Of a DNA stretch of 64,000 nt, positions 1-11,369 are shown one piece after another. Numbering within the stretch: position 1 is the first letter of the stretch; the number at the start of each line of letters is the position of its first letter. Origin of the DNA: Mytilus edulis (taxonomy: Eukaryota > Mollusca > Bivalvia > Mytilida > Mytilidae); the NCBI RefSeq assembly GCF_963676685.1, contig NC_092349.1:81418604-81482603 (forward strand), in the 5' to 3' direction. Below the pieces are notes generated by a model. That model was not told where the DNA came from and did not search any database. It saw only the letters and a list, made by a program, of their open reading frames with translations. The translations under genes were made by a program, and so were the position numbers.

Positions 1-2292
1 CTTCTTTGTTGCCATTATGATTGGTTTTGTCGGCTTTCTTATTATTCTACCAACTTCTACATCCTTCCTAACTATAAGAGAAGATTTAACTTCCTTGTGG
101 TTTTCCTGTACGGCTGCACTGCCAGCCTGTTTCATTCCTTCTATTAACTGACCTACTTTATCTTCCTTAACTTTCTTAGTTGTTTCAATTATAGGATCAA
201 TCTTATTGGTCTCATCTTCATTGTTATTTTCATCTGAATTTGTTTCTTCTCCTGTACTAATTGGACCAATTATCTGTCCAGGATCTTTCCTTAGGCATTC
301 ATCTGTGTCTGACGACAAGTCTATGTCAGGTATTATGACTGCACTTTTTGGTTCATCTTTGACATGTACTTTCTTATGTCTTTTAACATTACTTTTTCTG
401 TTGCTTATATATGAACAACCCCCTTCTGTGCACGTATAACGTTTATTAGTGACCTTCATGTCACACTCTACTAAGTGCTCCTTTAAGTCATCTGTATCAA
501 GTGTTTTGTAAGGACACTTTTGATGTTGACTCCTATGTGTAGTCTTTATTTTTGGCATAACTCTGAAACAACCGAATATTCCTTCATATTTCAACATAAC
601 CTGAGTACCATCAATTTCAAAACTATTCTTCTCGAGATCAATCTTACCTTTGATTGTCTTCATAAAATCAAGTCCAAGGATACCATCAATGGTGATTTGA
701 GCCACAATAGCCTCGACAACAACCGATTTCCCGTGTTGGAAAACTAGATGAAAACAACCTTTACCTACAATCTTAAGTTGATCACCACTGGCAGTGAAGA
801 CTTGTTGATTTGAACTCATCAAATCTGGTTGTCTTGCCCTAGGTATCTTATTATATGTTTTCTCAGAAATAATAGTTACCGTGGCTCCTGTATCTACCAT
901 CAAACTAGCTGATAATCCATATAGGTCAGTGTCAACATACATGCCAGCTGCATGAGCTGCTGTCGAGACACCTATGTTACCATGCAAGCCGTTTTTCTGG
1001 TTCTGTGAACTTTTTAGCATGCGTGTTGTACCTCTACCTCTACTGTCATTGAAAGAATTATAATTACTTTGTCTATTGTAAGAATTATCTCTATTCCCAT
1101 TTGTGTTACCATAATATCCACGTCCACCATTATTATAACGACCTCTTCTTTGTCGAAATCCACCTCTGTTAAATCGTCCACGTCCGTTATTATTTTGTGA
1201 TCTAGGTTCTTCTGTCTGGCGACTATTACTGTCATTCTTTAGCTCACGCATGTCCTTTTGCAGCTCTTGAAGTTTTTGTTCCATCTTTGACATCAACTCG
1301 GTTAATGCAATGTGATCAGAGTTTTCATTTTTGTCAATATGACTCTCCTTTTCTTCAGTCTGTGATGCTTGTCTTAAATAGGAACGGCCGTCTTTAAGTT
1401 GTTTTTCTGCCCTGTTATACGTTTCGAGTTCAACTGCTACTCTAAGTGCATCATTTAAACCTTGAGGCCTGGACTGTTTAATACGGATTCTCATTTCTGA
1501 GTCTGTCAAAGCCTCAATAAAATATTGTTTTGCAAGGGTATCTCGTACATCCTCTGGAACCGTTGGATAAGCTTGATTAATTAATCGTCTTATTGATTGT
1601 CCTAACTCTGGCAGGCTCTCTGATGCTTTTTGTCGCCTCTCAGTAAGCTGTACTCGATAAAGCTCTGTTTGATTTGGTGGAGCAAACCTTTGCTCCAGAG
1701 CATTAACCAACGCTTTATAATTTTGTTGTTTATCTATCGGTAAATCACCCAAAATGCCTTGAGCTTGCCCCCTTAGTGCGACTGCTAAATACAGTCCTTT
1801 ATCCTGTTCAGACCAATTATTAATCCTTGAGCAAGCCTCAAAATGGGACTTAAAATCTAACCATGAGGAAGTACCTTCATATGTTGCAGGTTTAACTCGT
1901 ACTGACGTAGAGTTGTTTTGTCTCAAGTTTTTATCATCTGTCTTCATAATGGGTTCATTATTTCTCTTAGTATCTGTAGAGCGATATTTTGATCTTACAG
2001 TTACCCCTGATGGTACATCATCTTTGTTATCATCAAGTAAATTTGGATACAATCTGCCCTCAGTTGGTTCCCTAAAGGATTCTAATTGCTCCAATTGCTC
2101 TTTCAATTTCCTTATATCATAATCTATTAGTTCAGATTCTGTCGATGGTCGACCAGAAGCATACCCGGACTCTTCCATGAAATCATAAGATAAGCGATGC
2201 GAAGGTAGTCTAGGTGTAGATTGACTAGGATTTTCTAATCCGTTCATTTTGCTCATGAATTCATCCATTTCATCTGGAAATAGTTTTGCCAT
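1..2292 (-). CDS. Gag-protease polyprotein of an LTR retrotransposon (partial, runs off left edge)
   Basis: Open frame of 764 codons from the ATG at 2290-2292 to base 1 with no stop; I checked every codon on the minus strand. Residues about 135-290 read as a Ty3-type retrotransposon gag core (capsid-like, assembles the particle). About 365-400 is an Arg/Gly-rich RGG stretch in place of the usual CCHC zinc knuckle. At about 465-541 is a retropepsin-type aspartyl protease with VDTGATVTII (catalytic Asp 467) and the GILGLDFM flap/hydrophobic motif. Residues 621-643 form a C2H2 zinc finger (C-x4-C-x12-H-x3-H), preceded by a degenerate one. No reverse transcriptase motif appears before the edge. 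A primer-binding site and LTR lie just upstream, as expected for the 5' end of an element. The start is the first in-frame ATG after the LTR. The intact frame suggests a recent copy. Confidence 0.88.
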   Translation of the reverse strand, partial: MAKLFPDEMDEFMSKMNGLENPSQSTPRLPSHRLSYDFMEESGYASGRPSTESELIDYDIRKLKEQLEQLESFREPTEGRLYPNLLDDNKDDVPSGVTVRSKYRSTDTKRNNEPIMKTDDKNLRQNNSTSVRVKPATYEGTSSWLDFKSHFEACSRINNWSEQDKGLYLAVALRGQAQGILGDLPIDKQQNYKALVNALEQRFAPPNQTELYRVQLTERRQKASESLPELGQSIRRLINQAYPTVPEDVRDTLAKQYFIEALTDSEMRIRIKQSRPQGLNDALRVAVELETYNRAEKQLKDGRSYLRQASQTEEKESHIDKNENSDHIALTELMSKMEQKLQELQKDMRELKNDSNSRQTEEPRSQNNNGRGRFNRGGFRQRRGRYNNGGRGYYGNTNGNRDNSYNRQSNYNSFNDSRGRGTTRMLKSSQNQKNGLHGNIGVSTAAHAAGMYVDTDLYGLSASLMVDTGATVTIISEKTYNKIPRARQPDLMSSNQQVFTASGDQLKIVGKGCFHLVFQHGKSVVVEAIVAQITIDGILGLDFMKTIKGKIDLEKNSFEIDGTQVMLKYEGIFGCFRVMPKIKTTHRSQHQKCPYKTLDTDDLKEHLVECDMKVTNKRYTCTEGGCSYISNRKSNVKRHKKVHVKDEPKSAVIIPDIDLSSDTDECLRKDPGQIIGPISTGEETNSDENNNEDETNKIDPIIETTKKVKEDKVGQLIEGMKQAGSAAVQENHKEVKSSLIVRKDVEVGRIIRKPTKPIIMATKK

Positions 2293-2443
2293 TATGACTT
2301 TTCAAGAAATAACAACAACAGTATTTTAAATATTTTATTATCTTAAATATAATTGAGCGTATAATTGATTCAGAAAGCTCTTTTGGCTTCTTACTAACTT
2401 TTCCGAATAGTATTGATTAACTCAGATATACTAAGTTTTCTCA

Positions 2444-2462
2444 GATCCCACCCCTGCCACCA
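2444..2462 (-). other. Primer-binding site of the LTR retrotransposon
   Basis: On the minus strand the sequence starts TGGTGGCAGGGGTGGGATC, five bases after the LTR end. It has the expected TGG (complement of the tRNA CCA tail) followed by a stretch complementary to an acceptor stem and T-arm. From memory the acceptor part resembles a tRNA-Leu 3' end with a mismatch; the tRNA identity is tentative. Confidence 0.65.
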
Positions 2463-2467
2463 ATTTA

Positions 2468-3950
2468 TGTAACGTGTCTGGGGTCCGTACCCGAGTTGAT
2501 TCTCGAGATCTGAGACTTGTATATTTTCTTATTGTTTATAATTTCTCTCTTACTCTCTCTCTGCTCATTAAAGCTCCTCCAGCTCAATGATTATTCAGCC
2601 TTACTGGCTTACTGACTCTATAGGTCAATTAAATAGCAAGATCTACTTGCTCACTAGCTCTGTAGCTCTTAGCTCAACAGACTCACTAGTGCTGTAGCTC
2701 CACTGGCTCACACTATTGCCACTCTTTCCGCTATATCTTTCAATCAACAAAGCTCTCTTAGCTCTCTAGCTCTTCCGTTTCTCTCGATACAGCTCACTTA
2801 CAGCTTAAGATAATTCTTCTACTAGGTTTCAGTTATTGGAAACACTTGAGCAGTGAATCCAATGTTTGGAACAATAAGCAGGTATTTATCCTATCACTTA
2901 TACGTGTGATCTGATCGTAATACCGACCCCGACTGACTGCTGACGGCTGTTTATATACCCCTGGATGATTGGGATATACCACTTTTGGACAATACCATTA
3001 TCCTATATTGCCTAGTAACGAGGGTGTATCAACCCTGGATGAGTCGACCTTTATTGGACTGTGCCATATTGAGCATATCATAGTAACAAGGGATGTATAA
3101 TAATGAAACGATAATATCTTATCTCAATGAAGATATTACGGTACCCGATGACCATAATGTAACTTATTAATACGATGAAGTTTAAGGTAAGTATTAAGAC
3201 AAATAAAGAAATTGTAACTGTACCTTTTAATTCCAATGTTTTGATGTTTAGGGTTCAAATAGGAAAGGGGACAGTAACTACTGACTTCGCCCTTTTTAAT
3301 GCATAGTCGTCCCATAGCCTTTCGTCACAGTTCTTAATTCACACACTGTTTATCAATTGTTTACCAAACTACATGCCTGTTTAAAAGTAAGTTGAAAATG
3401 GTGGATTTTCAAATAGATTTTTGATCCTACTGCCCCTTGGATTTTTTTCAAAGTGAAATCCGTTTCTACTGATCTACAACAGGAACACTTTAGCACATCT
3501 TGAAGGGAACAGTAGAATAAGGTTGCCTTAGATTTTAATTAACTATAAACAACATAAATGGCACTTATTTAAGTTCGTGTATGCTTAAAAGGAGATTGTT
3601 AACTTTTGCTGTTTATTCTCTTACGTGATTTTAGTTTAAATGGATTATTCTTGTATACTTTTTATCTCTATCTTTCTACTTGTAGAATTAATTTATTTTA
3701 TTTGTTTTTCACTTTGTGGAGGAATTTTGTGGGATTCAATAACTAATCATTCTATCTAATCTTCTTCAAAGATTATGGAAAAATCAAAGAATTACAATTG
3801 CTAGAACCCAAAGGTAGAAGTAAACGTACTAGATAAACTCCAATTGGGTTTAACTATTCTTAGGAATTTTCAGATTATCTATTTATATTCTTATTTAACA
3901 CCGAGTTCAAAACGAATGTAGGAAGTTTATCTCAAATACATTCAGTTACA
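2468..3950 (-). mobile_element. 5' LTR of the retrotransposon (outer boundary uncertain)
   Basis: The inner edge reads TGTAAC on the plus strand at 2468 (minus strand ...GTTACA), directly before the primer-binding site. It contains a TATA box at 2950-2957 and a region of repeated agctct/ctcact words at 2560-2780. The outer edge is a guess: GTTACA at 3945-3950 would complete a 6-bp terminal inversion and give a 1.48-kb LTR. The partner LTR is outside the window, so this cannot be tested here; only 2468 to about 2980 is well supported. Confidence 0.5.
2950..2972 (-). promoter_or_regulatory. LTR core promoter (TATA box plus CCAAT)
   Basis: Minus strand: CCAAT at 2968-2972 followed by TATATAAA at 2950-2957, placing a start site near 2925 inside the LTR and driving the gag-protease frame leftwards. 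The U3/R border is inferred from this spacing only. Confidence 0.5.
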
Positions 3951-5065
3951 AGTTAATAAGATCTTTTTAAGCTAAATTGGATTTGAGAGCAGTAAATTCA
4001 TTAAATAACATACATTGAATAATCACAGAAATACTTTCTCGATCAATTCAAATACTTTGATATCAAATCCATACCAAACATTGACACTGACTGCTTATTG
4101 GATGGTAATCTCTCTCGGGACTGACAGTCATCAAGCAAAGATAGTGATAACCTGATATTAAAACGGGTAGTCTGTCAAAAATATTTCAGGCCCACAATAG
4201 GTTTTCCTTATTGATCAAATTTCAATTTTAAATTTAGCAGTTATATATGTAAAACAAAAAGATAACAAGAATTACTAAAACCTATATTGTACAACTCAAT
4301 ATACCCATCTCCTAGTCCCAAACTCCACCAAAAATAAACAAGTACCTGTAGAGATTACCTTGTCATATAGTTTAACTAGTAAACAGTGTTAGACCATATG
4401 GGTTCCTCTCTATCTCTATTGTAGTTCATTATCATGTCTGACCTTATTGCAATGTTATCTATGTTTTTCAATTCAAACTGTTCAACTGGTCAGAATTGTT
4501 GATTATCTGATGTAGAGATTAAAAGTGCATAGTGACATTTAATACAAAGCAAACTTATATATGGTTGCAATTTTGGACTTGCTTTAATAGAAATTAAATT
4601 TTTTTAGTGAAACTTTTTTTAAAACTTGAAATATATTGCTTTAAAATGTTTTAAAAAGTTTCATACAATTTTTCTTTTAAAAAGTCTTCTGTATTCATAA
4701 AAATCAGACATTGCTTTGAATTTAATGTTATATTCAGTGAAATATGTGTTAACCTGAAAACAAAATCCAATTGTTGTCTTTTAATCTTGATGTTCACAAA
4801 TGCTTGCTTATTTGGTGTTTCAAACTTTAGCAACATCAATTAGTAAGTCAAATAGCTTATGTAAATGGAACTAGATGATAAAACTATACAGGATCACACG
4901 AACTAGCCAAACATAGACAAGGAATCCGAGCTTTTTATGACATAGATTATTCTCATAATTTATAGTGATTTTCAAATTTTTATAGTAGCACAATTGACAA
5001 ATAATAGATGTATTATCTATCTGGTACAGAATAACTGTCTATTTTGCTGGTGATATCTTTGGAAA
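3951..5065. other. No recognisable gene
   Basis: AT-rich sequence with only short frames, none with recognisable domains or convincing splice sites. No repeat shared with the rest of the window was noticed. Confidence 0.5.
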
Positions 5066-6035
5066 TTTAAGTACAGCTCTTTATAAGAACCAGGCAGAGT
5101 GCCATATACATGTGATACATGGGGGGTTTCAGATTTTATCTATAATTGGCCTTGTAGAAGCAATAAATGAATCCTGCTCAAAAAATAATTTTGAGTGGGA
5201 AATTATGAGTGGTTGCCATGGTAACAGACACACAATTTTTTGGTTGTTAAGCGTAGTAAAATCTTTCAAAAATCAGCTAAATCACCACATTTCAGAGCCT
5301 GATTATGAATAGAACCATGCATGTTTCATTAATTTTCATATGTAACATTGATAGAACATGGTTTAAGCTTCATTTTAGTGAAGATTGCATGTCAACCAAA
5401 TTTGTAAATTTTTTAAAAAATTTTGCGAAAAAATGCATATTTTCAACTTTTCTGAAATTGGGATTTTTGCGAAATTATCAAATATTCTCTGGTGTTTTTC
5501 AAAAAAGTGCAAATGTGTACAGAATAGTTAGCACTGTAGTTATGAAGTTTGGATACTACTTTACCAAATTTAATAGAAAAATGCGTGGGATTTTTTTTAG
5601 TTTTGTCACCATAGCAACCGATTTTTTCCTTGGAAACGGAGTTTTCATTTGCAGAATATTGTAGTTTAAGAGTTTAAATGTCCTGAATTGTTTTATAAGC
5701 GATAAGAAAATACATAAAGCTAACACAAACTTTAAATTACTATCGTCAAGTGCTGCTGACTTCAATTGTTACTATGGGAACACATATTATCGATAGCAAC
5801 ATCCATTGAAAAACTGCATAAATAGAAATTTATGTAAAAAAATACATAAATGAAGGGTGTTAATTTTCAAATTGGAATATGACTTCCTTCTTTGCTTCAC
5901 TCACAGTCTTGTCTAAATTTTTTCTTCAGATGGTTCAATAAATTTGATATGTAACGAAACATTGGGGTTGGGGGGCTTGGAAAAAGGGGGGAGGGGTTTG
6001 TTGATTTTTTAAAATGTTGCATACAAGTAGATACT
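5066..6035 (+). repeat. Dispersed repeat family A, copy 1 (carries RFX X-box-like palindromes)
   Basis: About 950 bp repeated in inverted orientation at 26685-27625, from gtacagctctttataagaacc to beyond gttggggggc. The 119-aa frame inside (5305-5664) has a related but interrupted frame in the other copy; I see no domain and treat it as non-coding. Two exact X-box-type palindromes occur, GTTGCCATGGTAAC at 5212-5225 and GTCACCATAGCAAC at 5605-5618, plus a weaker one at 5768-5781. These match the RFX factor consensus GTNRCC-N2-RGYAAC. Confidence 0.75.
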
Positions 6036-6054
6036 TGAGAAAAAGAGAATTGCG

Positions 6055-6985
6055 TTACGTCGTCCGAATACACATTGGTTTTTGCACTTTAACTTTAGTT
6101 TAAGTTAATAGAAATCTATTAAATTTAAACACAAGGTTAATTACCACAAAAGGAAGGTTGGGATTGATTTTGAGAGTTTTGGTCCCAACAGGTTAGGAAT
6201 TAGGGGCCAAAAAAGGGCTCATTTAGGCATTTTTCGTGGTTTTCACACACTAATTTTAGTACAAGTTAATAGAAATCTATGAAATTCAAACACAAGGTTT
6301 ATGAACACAAAAAAAAGTTGGGATTGATTTTGGGAGTTTTGGTCCCAACAGTTTAGGAATTAGGGGCCAAAAAGGGGCCCAATTAAGCATTTTTCTTGGT
6401 TTTCGCACCATAAATTTAGTAAAAGTAAATAGAAATCTATGAAATTTAAATACAAGGTTTATTACCATAAAAGGAAGGTTGGGATTGATTTTGGGAGTTT
6501 TGGTCCAAACAGTTTAGTAATTAGGGACCCAAAGGGTTAAAATTAAACTTTGTTTGATTTCATCAAAAATTGAATAATTGGGGTTCTTTGATATGCCTAA
6601 TCTTACTGTAAATGTAAATTTTTGGTCCAGTTTTTTTATTGTTTTACATTAAGGTCCAAAGGGTCCAAAATTAAACTTTTTAGTTTGATTTTAACAAAAA
6701 ATGAATTCTAGGGGTTCTTTGATATGCTGAATTTAACCATGTATTTAGATTTTGGATATTGGACCATAATAGGTAAATCTCCAATGTTTAAGTTTTTAAG
6801 TTTAAGTTCTTAGACTACATTCATTCTGTGTCAGAAAACTATGTTGTGTCATCTATTTAATCGCAATCCAAATTCAGAGCTGTATCAAGCTTGAATGTTG
6901 TGTCCATACTTGCCCCAACTGTTCAGGGTTCGAACTCTGTGGTCGTATAAAGCTGCGCCCTGTGGAGCATCTGGTTTAAGGTTAA
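6055..6985 (+). repeat. Dispersed repeat family B (ends gtggagcatctggtt)
   Basis: Roughly 930-bp copy of a repeat seen again at 45755, 46315, 47095, 48540 and 58358. It is built of internal sub-repeats containing gttgggattgattttggg and aggaattaggggcc. It ends in a block with ggttcgaac and tcgtataaagctgcgccctg. No protein frame is preserved. Confidence 0.75.
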
Positions 6986-7107
6986 CAGATGATGTACTTC
7001 ATGGGATTGCAATAGCCGTGCCAACCTGGCTTATGGAAAGGCAAGATAGATATGGCACTAACAATTGTAAGACAATTCTTAATTTCTTATGGCACACATC
7101 CGTCTGA

Positions 7108-8550
7108 GATGTTATTCCACCAGCATAAATCACAAAATTCACCCGTAACATAATATTAACAAACCAATAATTCGGTCAAAGCATTTCTAAACTGAAACTG
7201 AAGTGTGATGGACGGGCGGATAGACGGACAGGCAAATTGAACATATTTTAAGTTGGTGGTGATTTAAAAAATAATAATAGTCAATGGGTGATAGCTAATA
7301 TCGGAAGTCCATTATAATGGAATCCTCTTAATATATACATGTAGCTATTAACATATCATTAATAACTGCTTTGTTGTACTACTATCCCGCAATTGGAATT
7401 CAGGATCTCCGAGATAGACAAATATAATACATCTGCTAAGTTAGAATTGTGCTAATCCCAGTAAAATGATTATGCTATTACCGGCAAAACTATGAAATCA
7501 AAATTATCAAGCAATATAATTGTATCAATAATGAATCATTTCTTACTATGTGTCGTTCTACATATATCTCACATTTTTTAAGTTCATGATTCCAATATCA
7601 TAATATCTTGTTTTGTGTGTGTGGGTGTGTGTGTGTTGGGGAGGGGAATTCAGCTGAAGCACACTTCTAATCCTTCTGAAATCCCCCTCCTCTCCTTTAA
7701 GAGACCTGTAAATTGAGGTATCATATTTTAGGATAAATCTTCGAAAAAATTGTTTTGGTATTCTCAACGTTTTTTTTTTACCTTTACATGAATTACGCCC
7801 TTATTTTCTGTATCTGTCTCTGTAACCTTTACAAAAGACTGCATTAATCCCGATATTTGGAAGGAAACCACTAAGCTTAGAATGTCTGCATAAATACAAA
7901 ATTAAAACAGTAATAATTTGAAGACAAATTCCACACATTCAGTAAACTGCAACACTAGAAACAGTGCAGTACATACCAATCTTATTTTTCTTTGTAGTTA
8001 TCAATGCTTTTTAATCCCAACATGTTGTAAACATTCATGAATACAAGACTTTAGTGTCCCCTGTGAAATAAAAGAATAAATTTCCAATGTCCCACTCTTT
8101 GTGCACACATTTGATCAGGTACAAGGCCGGGCAAAAACTAAAATAAACACTCTTATGACCGTGCCGCAATTTTTTTGTTTTGGAGGGGGAAGGGGGGAGT
8201 TGTAGTAGCTTTAACCCATGTTTGTCAGTACATTAGTCGTCACAAAGTTGGTTTCCATTTTATAATTTTAGTTTGCCTCAATCAAATCTTATGAAACATG
8301 TATACACAGAGAGATCAAGTTTGAATTTTGTTGGTGTCACTGTAAGTATAATTTGCCTAATATGGCCTGGTTAAATAAATAAATTTCTAAAAGTGACCAT
8401 TTGATCTTAGGACTGAGAACCTTTTTGGAGCCCTCTTTTTGTCATACATACAATATTATATTTTTCGACTTTCATGTAGATTTTTTTTTTTATCTTTTCT
8501 GTTAATTTAAAAAAGAAGATGTGGTATAATTGTTAATGAGATGGTTACAC
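7108..8550. other. Intergenic, no gene seen; TG-rich simple repeat at 7612-7640
   Basis: Contains a (TG)n-type tract at about 7612-7640 and a short gaagatgtggtataattg fragment (about 8510-8550) related to the SINE-like family C. Otherwise only short, unconvincing frames. Confidence 0.5.
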
Positions 8551-8745
8551 GCCATTATTCCGACAGCCCATTACATGTAGTCTGAGAACCCATTAGTCCG
8601 ACAACCCATTAGTCCGACAACCCATTGGTCCGACAGCCCATTGGTCCAACAGCCCATTGGTCCGACAACCCATTAGTCCAACAACCCAATAGTCCGACAA
8701 TCAATTGCTCCGACAGCCCAAAACTCCAACAACCCATTAGTCCAA
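8551..8745. repeat. Tandem repeat, 16-bp unit (gtccgacaacccatta)
   Basis: About eleven imperfect copies of a 16-bp unit, with variants gtccaacagcccattg and similar. Low-copy minisatellite; no coding potential. Confidence 0.85.
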
Positions 8746-9189
8746 CACTTATCAAGTCAAGCATAAGTGTAACAGGATAAAAGAAAATTGTCTGTCTGTA
8801 TTATTACGTTTAGATATACGATAAAGTAAAATGTTTTTAAAGAAATAACTCTGTATATATAACATAAGGCTTAGGTAGTTCGAATACCATCTATATACTC
8901 AATTCGAAATCTGTATATAGAATAAAACAGAACAGAATATTTCATTTTTCCAAATTAAAGGGTCTATAAAGAGCATATTAACAACCAGTGGTGGTGCGAA
9001 CTACTGATGATACAATGTACCCCGCCCAAATATTTCGTTGTTAAGTTGTGAATCTGAAAAATCATCACGCAGTATAGCTGACTAATATAAACCCTGAAAC
9101 CAAATTTCAGAAATCATTGTATTGTAGTCCCTCAGAAAAATATTTTTTTAACTTGGCAGTCATGTGAAAAGTTTTTGGTAAACAGGAAG

Positions 9190-9300
9190 GGTACGTACTG
9201 AAACCCGGCCCGGACCGGACTCCGGACCCGGACTTTGGTATGAAACCCGGACCCGGACCGGACGCCGGACCCGGACTAAATGCCGGACCCGGACTGGGTA
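9190..9300 (+). repeat. Left arm of the foldback element
   Basis: Series of ccggacccgg/ggaccgg words. It is the reverse complement of 16503-16615 over essentially its whole length, including the non-repetitive words tttggtatgaaaccc and aaatgccgg. Confidence 0.85.
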
Positions 9301-10618
9301 AAAATTATGAATTTTCTTAGAATCACCTTTTCTTTTTTTAATCAGGAGAAGGAAGATAATTTGTTGAGAACTGTAACACAGTACATTATAATAATGATAA
9401 GATAATCAAATTTTGCTCTTACTCTTGTATAGTCTAGAAGAGAAGACAAGCATGCAAGTTAGTCTTGCAATGATTCTGTATCTTCAATTTACAGTTGTGC
9501 AATTACTTTTTAAAAAAATCATACATACAGTATGAATGTTTACAAATGACTTTAAAAAACATGGAAATATTTTTTTTTATAAATTATAGGGAGAAAGTGG
9601 ATTTTCTTAGAATTATTTTTTCCGTTTTTTTATTAAAACTATTCAGAAGGAAGTTAATTTTGGCAGAAATAAACAAGATGCATTACATGTATAATAATTA
9701 TGAAAATTAATCAGACCTGTATAACCGGCCCCATATACTGATATATACCGTGAAAGTAGTTTATTTGGGCAGCAGTGACGCGATGCATGAACACGCATTA
9801 CGTAACTGTGTACTATATGTGTTTTAAAGTCCGACAGGAAATCACTAGAATACCTGGTCATGTCACCTCACAATAACTCTGGCAGTAATTCCGTTAGTCA
9901 TACTGATAATCAAATTAGGGAAGGACCGAATCATAAACAAATGTATTACCTAAAAGTGTTATGAACAAAATGATATTTAACTATGAAATGATTTAAAAAA
10001 AATAATCTGATTTATAATCCCATACATGTATTTGAATCATAAACTTAGAAAAAAAACAGTTTAAAAACGACTGACTATAGTTGGCAGTAGTCCTTTTGTG
10101 ACAGTTAATGTTTTTCAAGAGTATCATTTGCGCCATTTTTTCTTTCAAATATATCAATTGCGCCAATATTCGGAAATTATTTGCACCAGTTTACTTGTGA
10201 CACATTTGTATCATACATAATAACGATAGACAAATATTTGATGATAGTGCGTTAGTTTCACCATCCGTAAGTGCTAAAATCCCATCTACCGAAAGACGTA
10301 TGTCAGACGCTACGCATGGTATTGGTGCCACTTAGCGTTACACGACGTTCCTAATAAAACGACAATTTGACGTTGTTCCACGGAAAGTTTCAAACGTTGA
10401 CCTTATATTCTACTCATGTGAAATGCCGCTTAAAGTACAGAGATTTTCGAAGTTGCTTCTTTACATGGTTTTATTTTTTTCAAGCCGGTGCAAATACAAA
10501 ATTCCATTGAATTTGAACAAAATTTTAAATACATGAACAATTTTTAATTTTTGCGAAGAATTATAGATGCAACAATAACACAAAATAACAATTTGATGTC
10601 TTGTTATATGATTGAAAT

Positions 10619-10800
10619 ATATAAAAAGAAGATGTGGTATGATTGCCAATGAGACAACTCTCTACAAGAGACCAAAATGACACAGAAATTAACAACTATA
10701 GGTCACTCTACGGCCTTCAAAAGCAAAGCAAAAGCATAGTCTGCTATAAAAGGCCCCGAAATGACAACGTAAAACAATGCAGACGAGAAAACTAACTGCC
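10619..10800 (+). repeat. SINE-like dispersed repeat family C
   Basis: Begins agaagatgtggtatgattgc and continues through caatgagacaactctctac and taggtcactctacggccttc. The same unit recurs at 21431, 25641, 49001, 51600, 53503 and 58220 in both orientations. No reading frame; short, dispersed and non-coding, hence SINE-like, though a tRNA head was not identified. Confidence 0.7.
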
Positions 10801-11369
10801 TAATTTTTGTAATAGAAATGAACGAATGAGTCTGTTTTGTACATATTTTTGGGCGTTTTTTATCTTCAAATTGTTTTAAAACATTAAAACTTAAGTCTTT
10901 GCTGATAACCTTAAGCAGTGACTTATACTTACATTATAATGCATATTATTCATTTTAACGTATAAGTAAGACCACAATCTTAACATCAACCACGATTTTA
11001 TGGAAAACGTTAAAAATATTATATTTTCAAAAATCTCTAACGAAAAGCTTTATAAAATGAAATAACAATCGTTTCTACCAGACTTTTCACGTGTACCTTT
11101 TCTGATATATAGTCTCATCTGTCTGAAAGTTTCAAAGCCATTGTCCCCGAAAAATTCCAAATATATTCCTTTTCTCTATGTTAGATATGTTTATTGACTG
11201 TACAATCGCTTGCACATCTACTGTACAATCACTTGGACATTTCATACACAATCGTTTGACCCAAGTTTTATTAAAAACATAGAATATGCATTTCATTGGT
11301 TGTTCCTTGTCTGTCCTATAATATTCATCTATGGTGTTTGAAATGAAAATTAATTTATTACACACAGGT

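Noticed and set aside
3945..3950. Firm outer LTR boundary at GTTACA
   Set aside because: The 6-bp inversion with TGTAAC is suggestive, but the other LTR and target duplication are outside the window, so it is kept as tentative only.
5305..5664. 119-aa frame with a related frame at 27030-27281
   Set aside because: Lies in a dispersed repeat; the second copy has a changed N-terminus and shorter frame, and no known domain is seen.
6915..6985. tRNA-like T-arm (ggttcgaac within cagggttcgaactctg)
   Set aside because: No matching A box, anticodon arm or acceptor stem; the block is the conserved end of repeat family B.
8551..8745. CRISPR-like array of short repeats
   Set aside because: The units are contiguous and imperfect with no spacers, and the genome is eukaryotic.
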